A stretch of DNA of 64,000 nt from the NCBI RefSeq assembly GCF_025562755.1, contig NZ_CP103300.1, positions 2,739,001 through 2,803,000 on the forward strand. Direction: 5' to 3'. Both the position numbers and the translations under genes were made by a program. Every line of letters begins with the position of its first letter. Position 1 is the stretch's first letter. Under the pieces are notes generated by a model. It was not told the DNA's origin. It searched no databases and saw only the letters and a list, made by a program, of their open reading frames with translations. Below are positions 36,091 through 45,235 of the stretch, one piece after another. The DNA comes from Endozoicomonas euniceicola (lineage in GTDB: Bacteria; Pseudomonadota; Gammaproteobacteria; Pseudomonadales; Endozoicomonadaceae).

Positions 36091-37092
36091 TTACCTGGTC
36101 TTCATTACATCACTGATGGTAATGAAGTAAATATTAAGAATATCAGAAAGCCGACAAATACGTTTTATCACATCCTCTTTGGTTAAATTTCTATATACCC
36201 CTGTACTCGTCTCAAACATATCAAATAAGCCCTGGCCCACAGGGTATAAAGATATTCTCAAATAACCCACTTCGATATGTATTCCATAATGGTCTTCGTT
36301 AAGCTCCGATTCCAGACCGGGAAACTCTCTACTGGATAAAAGACTACGCGGTGAAGGAAATTTCAACGTAAATCCGCTTCCTATTAAAAGAGCAAGCGTA
36401 AAGCCCTCGGGACTAGTCAGAGACAAGTCAGGGACAAAAAGTAATGAAGTATTCCTCTCAGAATTTCTTAGCCAGATGGTCAGCCAGCGATTATGGATAT
36501 CATCCAGTAACCCTTCAAAACCTCTCGATGGAAGCCAGCCAAAACGAGCTGCCCTGACCAGATCTATAAAGTCATCAGAAAGCACGTTAATGCGGTCACC
36601 TTCCTCTGGATGTTGACCCAGTTCGTTATTAACTTCCAGCATAGCCGACCTGGCACGTCTCCGGATTGGCAAATAAGCATAATCTTTATCGTAAATCACA
36701 CCTTTAAACTTATAAAAAACTGCTGAAAACAAGAGCCCTAAAGCCACAAACGAGGTGATTGAAAATTCATGGGACGTATAGGTTGATAGCGCTTCGGCAA
36801 GCCCAAAACCAGCAAAAAAAACGGCCAGTTTCATAAAACCCGGGGAAACCGTTGCACAATTACAGGCTCCCGCACAACCGCAATCTTCAACAATTCTTTC
36901 ATGTTGCTGCACTAGTGATTCAATCATACTGGCACGACACCCGGGGCAATAATGTGTGCCGATGGAAGGTTTTTCTTTTCCACAAAGCAGACAATGAGCA
37001 TTGCATGGGGCGGCGATGATCAGAACCAGGCCAACCAGCCATATTTTCAGAATTAAAATATGGCCTGCCCTTGCAGGAAGACAATGGTTCAC
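36091..37092 (-). CDS. exported or membrane hypothetical protein with Cys-rich N-terminus
   Basis: 333 residues; family not recognised. A signal-like hydrophobic segment (LKIWLVGLVLIIAAPCNA) is followed by a zinc-ribbon-like pair (CLLCGKEKP and HYCPGCRAS) and a Cys cluster (CGCAGACNC). Two further hydrophobic stretches (residues about 86-128) suggest membrane insertion. The remainder is a globular domain ending LNIYFITISDVMKTR. The gene is bracketed by two 47-bp direct repeats 1.5 kb apart and lies next to a restriction relic, which points to a recombination-prone site. Confidence 0.65.
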   Translation of the reverse strand: MNHCLPARAGHILILKIWLVGLVLIIAAPCNAHCLLCGKEKPSIGTHYCPGCRASMIESLVQQHERIVEDCGCAGACNCATVSPGFMKLAVFFAGFGLAEALSTYTSHEFSITSFVALGLLFSAVFYKFKGVIYDKDYAYLPIRRRARSAMLEVNNELGQHPEEGDRINVLSDDFIDLVRAARFGWLPSRGFEGLLDDIHNRWLTIWLRNSERNTSLLFVPDLSLTSPEGFTLALLIGSGFTLKFPSPRSLLSSREFPGLESELNEDHYGIHIEVGYLRISLYPVGQGLFDMFETSTGVYRNLTKEDVIKRICRLSDILNIYFITISDVMKTR

Positions 37093-37937
37093 GTTTCATC
37101 TCCAATTGGTTTTTAAAATAAGCAAAATTATTTTTTTAATTTGCGCTTCAGGGCAGCCTTTCTATAGTGCTGAACGAAAGCATATCCGAGTAAGAGACTG
37201 TAGTTCCTACGCCGTATTCCCGCCAACTACCCTAAACGCTGAAGGTCAGAAGAGTTCACCGTTAAGCCGGTATATTGGTCATTGTGAACAGGTATCTGCT
37301 TTTTAAAAGTAACCGGTTAAGAGGAACAAAATAATAACGCCATCTACACCCGGGCCGAACAGATTCTTGCGGAAGAAATGCTGGTTGCCCAAACACCTCA
37401 ATTGCGGCAATCCGCATGGGATTCACCTATATTTGTTCCACTTTTCGCTTGTCTTTAAATAAGTTCAAAGGTTTAATTTGCACCTTTCCTGAAAAACGCA
37501 ACCTTAACCCAAGCAACCTGAGGAACTTATGGTTCTCAAAGTCTGAACCGTGCGTTGAATCTGCCAAACGTGCGGAACTAATTGTGGAGCGACTCTGATG
37601 TACAAACCAACCTGCTTACCGGCAATCCTTTCCCGGCCAGCCCGGAATGCTTCTCTGCATTCAGACTCAGTGATCAACTTCATCAATCGAATTCGTAAGA
37701 CTTCTTCACACCTTTTTTCACACCCGTTTTCATACCAGAACAACCTTTCCTCTTTTCGCTCATGGTTGTTCACCTACCCCTGACTGGCTGACCTGAACAA
37801 AACGGTCGAGAACCGTTTCCCGTATTTACGGTCTATACCCTACCCACTGCGCTCAGGCAGAGAGCTAGCCCCATCCAACGGGATGAAGAGGCTGACTCTC
37901 TGTATTGACCGCGGTTAAAGAGCTGTTAAAGGATTCA
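37093..37937. other. gene-poor region upstream of the polyamine operon
   Basis: About 845 bp. It contains repeat copy 2 (37380-37426) preceded by a readable remnant (AIYTRAEQILAEEMLVAQTP), which may be decayed coding sequence. Short overlapping frames at 37504-37773 (minus) and 37598-37783 (plus) have no recognisable content. The promoter of speE should lie at the right end. Confidence 0.55.
37380..37426 (+). repeat. 47-bp direct repeat, copy 2
   Basis: Identical to 35859-35905 except one base (T to C in GGCAATCCGC). Here it is preceded by an open stretch reading AIYTRAEQILAEEM, absent from copy 1. Confidence 0.95.
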
Positions 37938-38837
37938 ATGATGCACAAAGACAATACTTACCTGGAAACTCTGTACTCCGGTTACGGACAAAGCTTTACC
38001 ATTGACAAGGTACTGTTTGAAGACAAAACCGAACACCAGCACCTGATTATTTTTGAGAACGATGTCTTTGGCCGTGTTATGGCGCTGGACGGCGTTATCC
38101 AGACCACAGAAAAAGACGAGTTCATCTACCACGAAATGCTGACCCACGTACCCGTTCTGGCTCACGGCAATGCCAGACGTGTACTGATTATCGGTGGTGG
38201 TGACGGCGGTATTCTGCGTGAAGTGCTGAAACACAAGAATGTTGAGCATGTCACCATGGTTGAAATCGACCAGGCGGTGGTGGATATGTGCAAACAGTGG
38301 CTGCCAAACCACTCTGCCGGTTCCTATGACGACCCTCGTGTCAATCTGGTCATCGACGACGGCGTGAAGTTTGTTAACAACCCGGAAAAAGCGGCTGATA
38401 ACAGCTTCGATGTGATTATCTCTGACTGCACGGACCCGATTGGCCCGGGTGAAGTGCTGTTCTCATCGGATTTCTACAACGGCTGCAAGCGCCTGCTGAC
38501 TGAAAAAGGCATTTTTGTTGCCCAGAACGGTGTACCGCTGATGCAGCTGGAAGAGGTGGAAACCACTGTAATGCGCCTGGGAAGTTACGTTAAAGACTGT
38601 CACTTCTACGCCGCCGCTATTCCAACTTATGCCTGTGGTGTGATGACCCTGGCGTGGGGAACGGACGATATCGAAGCACGCAAAGTCGACGTTGAGGAGC
38701 TGACCCGTCGTTTTACAGCCAGCGGCATTAACACCCGTTACTACACACCGGCCCTGCATCACGGTGCCTTTGCACTGCCTCGCTACGTTGAAGTGGCCAT
38801 CGGGAAAGCAGAAAGCGCAAGAAAAGAAGCCTCGTGA
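37938..38837 (+). CDS. speE: spermidine synthase
   Basis: 299 residues from the ATG at 37938 (AAAGGA five bases upstream); the frame is open to 37905. SpeE transfers aminopropyl from decarboxylated SAM to putrescine. Motifs: DEFIYHEMLTHVPVLAHG with the active-site region, VLIIGGGDGGILREVLKH for the nucleotide, DDGVKFV, and the catalytic Asp in VIISDCTDPIGPG. First gene of speE-speA-speD-speB, which supplies all steps from arginine to spermidine. Confidence 0.96.
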   Translation: MMHKDNTYLETLYSGYGQSFTIDKVLFEDKTEHQHLIIFENDVFGRVMALDGVIQTTEKDEFIYHEMLTHVPVLAHGNARRVLIIGGGDGGILREVLKHKNVEHVTMVEIDQAVVDMCKQWLPNHSAGSYDDPRVNLVIDDGVKFVNNPEKAADNSFDVIISDCTDPIGPGEVLFSSDFYNGCKRLLTEKGIFVAQNGVPLMQLEEVETTVMRLGSYVKDCHFYAAAIPTYACGVMTLAWGTDDIEARKVDVEELTRRFTASGINTRYYTPALHHGAFALPRYVEVAIGKAESARKEAS

Positions 38838-38846
38838 CAAACAGCC

Positions 38847-38909
38847 ATGAGCGCAAAAAAAGCCATGAGCGCAGAAAAAAGAGGCCGGTTCTCCAGAGTA
38901 AAAAGCTAA
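38847..38909 (+). CDS. short ORF abutting speA (possible leader peptide)
   Basis: Twenty codons starting MSAKKAMSAEKRG and ending FSRVKS; the TAA at 38907-38909 touches the speA ATG at 38910. It contains an 18-bp tandem repeat (AGCCATGAGCGCA run). speA itself has only a weak ribosome site, so translation of this ORF could couple to speA. No peptide evidence; speculative. Confidence 0.3.
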   Translation: MSAKKAMSAEKRGRFSRVKS

Positions 38910-40922
38910 ATGGATAACACTGAAGACTTTAATGACAGCAGACCTTTCCCGGCACAGGCCGTGCTGGGGGAACCTCTGTCTGAGCAGAAAACAGAAAGCA
39001 GCGTCGCTGACAGCTGGAATGTAGAAGAAGCACGTTCCACCTATAACATTCGCTACTGGAGTCAGGACTATTTTGACCTGAACGACAATGGCAATGTAAC
39101 GGTGAATATGAAAGGCAAGCCTCCGGTTAATCTGGATACCATTGCCCATCAGCTGACCCGACAGGGCGTGTCCCTGCCAGTGCTGGTGCGTTTCCCGGAA
39201 ATTATTCACGACCGGGTCGACTCTCTGTGCAACGCCTTTAACCGTGCCATTCACGAGTATGGTTTCGATAACCAGTATCTGGCGGTGTACCCGATCAAGG
39301 TCAACCAGCAGCGTGCCGTGGTGGAAGAGATACTGGAAAGCCAGTCAGCCCGCCAGAACCGTCAGCTGGGGCTGGAATCCGGCAGCAAACCAGAACTATT
39401 GGCGGTACTGGCTCTGGCCAAACGTGCCAGTTCAGTGATTGTCTGCAACGGTTACAAAGACCGGGAATACGTTCGGCTGGCTCTGATTGGTGAAAAGCTG
39501 GGGCATCAGGTTTACATCGTTCTGGAAAAACTCACCGAACTGGATATGGTGCTCTCTGAAGCTGCCAAACTGGGCGTAAAGCCAAGGCTGGGTTTACGGG
39601 TTCGTCTTGCCTCTCAGGGCAAAGGCAAGTGGCAGGCCAGCGGTGGCGAGAAATCCAAGTTCGGGCTGTCTGCCAGCCAGGTGTTGCATGTTATAGAACG
39701 GTTGAAGCAGGAAAATCACCTGGACTGCCTGCAACTGTTGCATTTCCACCTGGGTTCGCAGATTGCCAACATTCGTGACGTTCGCAAGGCGGTCAGCGAG
39801 TGTGGTCGTATTTATGCCGAGCTGTATAACATGGGCGCGCCGGTGAAATTTCTGGATGTTGGTGGTGGCCTTGCGGTGGACTATGAAGGCACCCGCAGCC
39901 AGAGCCACTGCTCCATGAACTACAGCCTTCAGGAATATGCGAACAATATCGTCTATACCATTGGCGACCTGTGTAAACAGTACGAATTGCCAGCTCCGGG
40001 CATTATTTCCGAGTCCGGCCGTAACCTGACCGCCCACCATGCGATTCTGATTACCGATGTCGTCGGTGTGGAAAGCTACGAGCCGGAACTGCTGGACGCG
40101 CCGGCCGACGATGCTCCCCGTCTGCTGCACAATATGTGGAGTTCCTGGCAGGACCTGGCCCGGGGGTTGAGCCAGCGTGCTTTGGTGGAAGTCTATCACG
40201 ACAGCCAGGCTGACCTCGCCGAAGTGCATACGCAGTTTGAAATTGGGCTACTGGGTCTCGAGCAACGGGCCTGGGCAGAAAACGTTAACCTGCGAATCTG
40301 CCATACCCTGAATAAACGCCTGTCTCCCCGCAACCGGGCGCACCGGCCATTGATTGATGAGCTGAGTGAAAAGCTGGCTGATAAATTCTATGTCAACTTC
40401 TCCCTGTTCCAGTCCCTGCCCGACGCCTGGGGCATTGATCAGGTGTTTCCGGTTCTGCCCCTGTCCGGTCTGGACAGACCACCGGAAAAACGTGCCGTGA
40501 TGCTTGACGTTACCTGTGATTCCGACGGCGTGATCAATCAGTACGTTGATGGTCAGGGTATTGAAACCACGTTACCCGTCCCTGTCTGGCATCCTGACAA
40601 GCCTTACCTGATTGGTATTTTCATGGTGGGGGCCTATCAGGAAATTCTGGGCGATATGCATAACCTGTTTGGTGACGCAGATACGGTTTCTGTGCGTATA
40701 ACAGACCTGGGACTGGTTGAAGTCACTGAATATCAGCCCGGCGATACAGTGGAGGATGTGCTGCGCTACGTCAATCTTCAACCAGAAAGCTTTTTGCGCA
40801 CTTTCCGCCAACTGGTCAGGGAAAACCTGCCACTTAACGAACAACAGGCCACACTGGCCGAACTGGAATCAGGACTGCGGGGTTACACCTACCTCGAATA
40901 CGTCGGAGGGAATGAGCTGTGA
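38910..40922 (+). CDS. speA: biosynthetic arginine decarboxylase
   Basis: 670 residues, a PLP enzyme of the alanine-racemase fold that converts arginine to agmatine. The family start is RYWSQDYFDLNDNGNVTV; the PLP Lys is in YLAVYPIKVNQQRAVVEEIL, the Gly-rich phosphate site in FLDVGGGLAVDYEG, and the substrate-site Cys segment in VMLDVTCDSDGVINQYV. SpeA is usually about 630-660 residues; the first about 35 residues here are an extra polar extension. Its stop overlaps the start of speD. Confidence 0.96.
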   Translation: MDNTEDFNDSRPFPAQAVLGEPLSEQKTESSVADSWNVEEARSTYNIRYWSQDYFDLNDNGNVTVNMKGKPPVNLDTIAHQLTRQGVSLPVLVRFPEIIHDRVDSLCNAFNRAIHEYGFDNQYLAVYPIKVNQQRAVVEEILESQSARQNRQLGLESGSKPELLAVLALAKRASSVIVCNGYKDREYVRLALIGEKLGHQVYIVLEKLTELDMVLSEAAKLGVKPRLGLRVRLASQGKGKWQASGGEKSKFGLSASQVLHVIERLKQENHLDCLQLLHFHLGSQIANIRDVRKAVSECGRIYAELYNMGAPVKFLDVGGGLAVDYEGTRSQSHCSMNYSLQEYANNIVYTIGDLCKQYELPAPGIISESGRNLTAHHAILITDVVGVESYEPELLDAPADDAPRLLHNMWSSWQDLARGLSQRALVEVYHDSQADLAEVHTQFEIGLLGLEQRAWAENVNLRICHTLNKRLSPRNRAHRPLIDELSEKLADKFYVNFSLFQSLPDAWGIDQVFPVLPLSGLDRPPEKRAVMLDVTCDSDGVINQYVDGQGIETTLPVPVWHPDKPYLIGIFMVGAYQEILGDMHNLFGDADTVSVRITDLGLVEVTEYQPGDTVEDVLRYVNLQPESFLRTFRQLVRENLPLNEQQATLAELESGLRGYTYLEYVGGNEL

Positions 40923-41845
40923 TGTTTTTTGAAGGCTCGGAAAAAAAAATTGAGATGGTGACAGACCCTGCCGCCGGCTCACTGCGCACTATGGGTAAGG
41001 ATTTCTGGGTGGGCATTGTCACCAGGGCTCAGGCAGAAATTCTGGATACCATCAGTAACGAACACTGCGACGCCTACCTGCTGTCTGAATCCAGCCTCTT
41101 TGTCTGGCACGATCGTTTCCTTATGCTGACCTGTGGCACCACCACCCTGGTGGATGCTACCCTGCACTTTCTGGATCATTTTCCACAGAAACAGATCCGT
41201 TTTGCCAGTTTCCAACGTAAAAACGAGTATCTGTCACACTTACAGAAAAGCTCCTTTGAAGAGGACATTGAGCGTCTGGGAAAACGTCTTAAAGGCTGTG
41301 CTTTCCGTCTGGGTCACCTGGACAGTCACCACAACTATATTTTCCATCTGGATAAGCCTTACCAGCCGGAAACCGACGACAATACCAGCGAGCTGTTGAT
41401 GTACCACATAAAAGGCAAAAATGCGGATTACCTGCGTGCTGAAGGTCAAACCGCTGAAGGAATTCGTCATCTGTTAAGGCTGGATGACATTCTGCCAGGC
41501 TTCGAAATCAGTGACTGGCTATTTAAACCCTTTGGTTATTCCCTGAATGCCATTAAGGGTGATCGGTATGCCACCTTCCATATTACACCGCAGGAAGACA
41601 GCTCTTATGTCAGCTTCGAAACCAACATGGACCTGGAGAGTACCCCTGTTATTCCAGTTCTGCTGGAAGCGTTGAATCCCGGCTGCTGGGATCTGATTGG
41701 CTTTAATGCAGACCAGGCACTGCCAGAGGGTCAGGACTATCTCTGCATGTCCAGCTGCAACCTGCCTCTGAGTTGTGGTTATGATATGAGCTTCAGGCAT
41801 TATCAGCACTCCGGACATACCCGGGTGAAGGCAGAGAAATTATGA
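40919..41845 (+). CDS. speD: S-adenosylmethionine decarboxylase, eukaryotic type
   Basis: 308 residues (GTG start at 40919, or ATG at 40922 overlapping the speA stop). It clearly resembles animal/plant AdoMetDC and not the small bacterial forms: FFEGSEKKIE at the N-terminus (human FFEGTEKLLE), LLSESSLFV holding the self-cleavage Glu-Ser (S58, pyruvoyl source), LTCGTTTLV with the catalytic Cys, FGYSLNAIKG with the processing Ser, and FHITPQEDSSYVSFETN with the processing His. It supplies decarboxylated SAM to SpeE. Overlaps speB by four bases (ATGA). Confidence 0.93.
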   Translation: MMFFEGSEKKIEMVTDPAAGSLRTMGKDFWVGIVTRAQAEILDTISNEHCDAYLLSESSLFVWHDRFLMLTCGTTTLVDATLHFLDHFPQKQIRFASFQRKNEYLSHLQKSSFEEDIERLGKRLKGCAFRLGHLDSHHNYIFHLDKPYQPETDDNTSELLMYHIKGKNADYLRAEGQTAEGIRHLLRLDDILPGFEISDWLFKPFGYSLNAIKGDRYATFHITPQEDSSYVSFETNMDLESTPVIPVLLEALNPGCWDLIGFNADQALPEGQDYLCMSSCNLPLSCGYDMSFRHYQHSGHTRVKAEKL

Positions 41846-42759
41846 ATACACTTGCAAAAAGGGAAGATCACTCCTTATATGCCAACACCTTTGGCTTTAT
41901 GCGCCAGCCTTTGAATTTTGACCCTCATAACAGCGATGCTGATGTGATTATTACCGGCGTTCCGTTTGATCTGGCGACAACGGGTCGCAGTGGTAGTCGT
42001 CTGGGACCGGAAGCTATTCGCAAGGCATCGAAGAACCTGGCGTGGGAAGGCAGGCGCTGGCCGTGGGAGTTTGATATTACCGACCGCCTGTCAATCGAAG
42101 ATTGTGGCGATCTGGTGTTCGATTTTGGCGACGCCCAACAGATGTGCGATCGTTTGTTTGAACATGCTGACGATTTGATTGCCTCTGGCAAGACTTTGCT
42201 TTGTTTCGGCGGTGACCATTATGTCACCTTGCCACTGATGCGGGCTTACGCAAAACATTATGATGACCTGGTGCTAATTCATTTTGATGCCCACACCGAT
42301 GACTACGAGCAGGGCGGGAAGTTTGATCACGGCACCATGTTTTACCACGCCCAGGTGGAAAATTTGATTGATCCTTCAGCTTCCGTACAGCTGGGTATTC
42401 GCACGAACTACAACTATAAAAACACCCCCTTTAACGTGCTGGAAGCAGACTATGTTAACGATGCCCCTGTTGATGAAGTGGTAGACAAAATTCGTAACAT
42501 AGTCGGTGATCGTCATATCTATCTTACCTTTGACATCGACAGCCTTGATCCCGCTTATGCACCGGGAACCGGCACACCGGCTTGTGGCGGTCTGACCACT
42601 GACAGGGCCTTGAGAATCCTGCGTGGCTTGAAAGGGCTGAATATTGTCGGAATGGATGTGGTGGAAGTCTGTCCGGCTTATGACCACAGTGACATTACGG
42701 CGCTGGCCGGAGCAACCGTTGCGCTGGAGTTGTTGTATCTGCAAGGTTTTCGAAAGTAG
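41842..42759 (+). CDS. speB: agmatinase
   Basis: 305 residues of the ureohydrolase family, converting agmatine to putrescine and urea with two Mn ions. Metal ligands are in FGGDHYVTL, IHFDAHTDD and LTFDIDSLDPAYAPGTGTP; GVPFDLATTGRSGSRLGPEA is the typical N-terminal segment. Directly coupled to speD. With SpeA it forms the arginine route to putrescine. Confidence 0.95.
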   Translation: MNTLAKREDHSLYANTFGFMRQPLNFDPHNSDADVIITGVPFDLATTGRSGSRLGPEAIRKASKNLAWEGRRWPWEFDITDRLSIEDCGDLVFDFGDAQQMCDRLFEHADDLIASGKTLLCFGGDHYVTLPLMRAYAKHYDDLVLIHFDAHTDDYEQGGKFDHGTMFYHAQVENLIDPSASVQLGIRTNYNYKNTPFNVLEADYVNDAPVDEVVDKIRNIVGDRHIYLTFDIDSLDPAYAPGTGTPACGGLTTDRALRILRGLKGLNIVGMDVVEVCPAYDHSDITALAGATVALELLYLQGFRK

Positions 42760-42896
42760 TACCAGCAATGACTACTTGTGATCAGGCAGTCACTGTCAGT
42801 ATGACCTGAATGGCTATCTGGTTCGGCGTGCAGGTTCTGTGCGGTTAATTCTTCAGGTCGAGACTATTTTCTGCTTTTAACGAACCTTGCGAAATT

Positions 42897-43217
42897 CTCC
42901 ATCCATAGCCTCTCATTGGGAGCGGCGCGACGGATGGAGATGGATAGCGAGGCTTGCGTAGAGCAAGCCCATGTACTAACGAAACCCTGCATAATGGGCT
43001 TGGTGGCTGAGACAACAGCCTACTCGACAGACAGATACTCTGGACAAATACTCAAGCGTCACCGTTGCTGGACTAACTACGAGAAACAAATCAGGAAAAC
43101 ACAACCGTTTTCTGGCTTCTACCGCCGATGCGCTGGGACACAGCGTATGTGTAAAGAGTTCCCCTGTCGTGGTTCGGCAACCTGTACGACAGCGAGAGGC
43201 TATGTTATTTGACATAG
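42897..43217. ncRNA. candidate structured RNA region (hairpin cluster)
   Basis: Between speB and a hypothetical gene, seven inverted repeats follow one another: CTCCATCC/GGATGGAG (42897, 42932), GGCTTGC/GCAAGCC (42951, 42963), AAGCCCAT/ATGGGCTT (42965, 42994; it shares bases with the previous stem, so the two are alternatives), GGCTG/CAGCC (43005, 43016), CGCTG/CAGCG (43131, 43141), GTCGT-GGTT/AACC-ACGAC (43166-43190) and CTATGT/ACATAG (43200, 43212). No plausible gene overlaps. Strand and class are unknown; it may be a structured RNA or a mobile-element relic. Confidence 0.4.
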
Positions 43218-43238
43218 TGGGTCGCACGTAATTTCCGA

Positions 43239-44363
43239 TTAGAAGCCCCCACTAGAATCCGCTTGCCGATTTAGTGGAGGGAGTGTGTCACCACAGCAGC
43301 AGAGAAAATACGTTAAGAAAAACTGATTAACATATTGCCTTACTGACTGCCGCTCTACGGCCTGGATATTTAAATTTTCCCGGTTGCGTTGTGGTTCAGT
43401 GACTGACAGACCAGGCAGTAAGCGGATAGTGTCTAATTCCAGATTTACTTCAAAATAAACCCTTTGTTCAGCATTTTCGTCCAGAAGGGAAGTGACTGAT
43501 TCATCATTAAGTGCCTGATCGACCACAATTAGCCGGTATGGAGCCGGAATGGTTTGTGCGCGATTTTGTAGCATGAGTAAAATTGAACTCTGAAAATCGT
43601 TAAAATTAAATCTTTGGAATATGACACTAATCTCAAATCGTGTTTCAGTCTCCGGAAAGCCCTGAGCGGTTACTGAGTTATTTTCAACAACGTCGCCTGC
43701 TACTGCCCCTCCAACGTTATCTGCAAATCCTTCATTAGAGAAGGTTTCAACACGTCGCACTGTGTTCGATTGCGCAATACGTCCACTCTCAGAAGCCACG
43801 TTCCTTCCTGTTGTCTGACCAGCATCCCAATAGTGATGGGCATAGTCAGGAGCCCGAAGAGTTGCATAGACCGTATCAGGTCCCAGACGATGAACTCTGT
43901 CTATAACAAAACTCTCAGGTATCCTGCCGAATCTGGAGAACAAATGTACGGGAAACAGACTAAACGATACCGTTCGTTCTCTTGCCGGGTTAAAAGAACC
44001 ATCTGTTTGAGAGTTTTCCTCAATTAAGTTATCAGCCAGAATTCTGACGACACTGGGTCCATATTGCCTTACTGGAGAAGAAAAAAAGTCTTCTTCTCTG
44101 GACATGTAAATGCGGGAGCGCTCTATACCAATGCTTGCGAGTTGCTGCGAGTCTTCAGCACTGTTGTAAGTGGAGTAAGTCACCCCTGGTATAATGCCAG
44201 AACGTTCCAAAAGAACCGTAGTGAATGTTTTTGTTTTTTCTTTCTTTGCCGGATAAGTGACTTCCCAGTTCAGAGTGGTCGTTTCGACGGCATAACTACT
44301 GGCAGAATAAAACGACCACGCAAACAGAATGAAATATTTAAAATAATTTGCGAGTATTTTCAT
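43239..44363 (-). CDS. secreted hypothetical protein
   Basis: 374 residues with a signal peptide (YFILFAWSFYSASSYA, after MKILANYFK). Family not recognised. The mature part is polar, with strand-like segments (VSFSLFPVHLFSRFGRIPES, FEISVIFQRFNFNDF) and a C-terminal Cys cluster (FLCCCGDTLPP). A short piece reading CLCCGGDG appears upstream of the gene near 44440, which may be a decayed partial copy of this end. It lies alone after the polyamine operon. Confidence 0.65.
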   Translation of the reverse strand: MKILANYFKYFILFAWSFYSASSYAVETTTLNWEVTYPAKKEKTKTFTTVLLERSGIIPGVTYSTYNSAEDSQQLASIGIERSRIYMSREEDFFSSPVRQYGPSVVRILADNLIEENSQTDGSFNPARERTVSFSLFPVHLFSRFGRIPESFVIDRVHRLGPDTVYATLRAPDYAHHYWDAGQTTGRNVASESGRIAQSNTVRRVETFSNEGFADNVGGAVAGDVVENNSVTAQGFPETETRFEISVIFQRFNFNDFQSSILLMLQNRAQTIPAPYRLIVVDQALNDESVTSLLDENAEQRVYFEVNLELDTIRLLPGLSVTEPQRNRENLNIQAVERQSVRQYVNQFFLTYFLCCCGDTLPPLNRQADSSGGF

Positions 44364-44567
44364 TAAAACCTTAACTCTTTCTTTTGCTCTACAAGCTGAG
44401 TAAGAGAAAGGAATGAGTACTCAGCCATCACCACCACAGCAAAGACAGGGATACTCATCCATGGTAGATTACCGCCTCCTCAGAAGTGGCTGTGAGTATA
44501 GGAGCCAGAGTAAAACCTTCAAATCGAATTGAATGACGACAGGGTGAATTCAACGGAGTGCGACTTT

Positions 44568-45221
44568 TCAGCTAATCTGTTGCGATGGTTCCAATATGCC
44601 TAATGAATCCAGCCTCGAGGGTAGTTGACCAATGACTTTTATAATATCCAGCTTGCCTGAACATGACAGCAATGCCGGATGAGATCCGGGTTCACCTTCA
44701 GGAACCGACTGACCGTTTTGTTTATAATGCCGAATCCAGTAAGGAAGTAGCTCTCCGGTTTCCATATCCCTGAATCCCATTGGGGTTTGTGGAAAAACAA
44801 AACGACCATGGTTGGCAAATCGCCAGGCTTCCAGAATCAGCTCACTGCAATACCAGCCTTTTTCTTTACTCGTGTAGTGACTGTCATAGGGCTTATCCAG
44901 CTGATCGAGGATAAACTCAACCGCTTTCTCATTAAGGTGTTGATACTCAGGCAACAGTCTGGCGTGAACAACGCAGTATCGTCCGGAAGTATCCAGAACA
45001 GAGTGTTGTAGAAACTGTTCCGGGCTGATGCAGCGTACCTGTGGCATAGTCGCCTCAACCACCTTTCCTTCGCCACACTTTTCCTCACCACAATAGACCG
45101 CCACATGGTTCAGCAACATACCGTTGTAACCGGCAAAAACACGACTGATGGCGTATTCCAGCTCGCCGCCCGAACGCAACTGGAACAACAGGTCGCCTTT
45201 TTGCAGATTAGTGAGTTTCAT
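44568..45221 (-). CDS. YiiX-like permuted NlpC/P60 cysteine hydrolase
   Basis: 217 residues from the ATG at 45221, which has AAGGCGGG upstream; the frame extends to a TTG at 45239. LQKGDLLFQLRSG and LLNHVAVYCG give the His region, and KGWYCSELILEAW holds the catalytic Cys after the His, the order of circularly permuted papain-like (YiiX/YebB) enzymes. Such proteins may cleave amide or ester bonds in cell-wall or lipid substrates; here no signal peptide is seen, so the site of action is likely cytoplasmic. It lies 14 bp after aroE, in the same direction. Confidence 0.75.
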   Translation of the reverse strand: MKLTNLQKGDLLFQLRSGGELEYAISRVFAGYNGMLLNHVAVYCGEEKCGEGKVVEATMPQVRCISPEQFLQHSVLDTSGRYCVVHARLLPEYQHLNEKAVEFILDQLDKPYDSHYTSKEKGWYCSELILEAWRFANHGRFVFPQTPMGFRDMETGELLPYWIRHYKQNGQSVPEGEPGSHPALLSCSGKLDIIKVIGQLPSRLDSLGILEPSQQIS

Positions 45222-45235
45222 CAGCCCGCCTTTTT

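Noticed and set aside
37504..37783. Overlapping small frames on both strands before speE
   Set aside because: Neither has a good ribosome site together with recognisable content; they are probably chance frames in decayed sequence.
38463..39254. A 263-codon minus-strand frame across speE and speA
   Set aside because: It spans two well-supported genes on the other strand and shows no family features.
43157..43190. A tRNA-like GGTTCGGCAACC segment
   Set aside because: There is no matching acceptor stem, anticodon arm or CCA end; it is better explained as one hairpin of the structured cluster.
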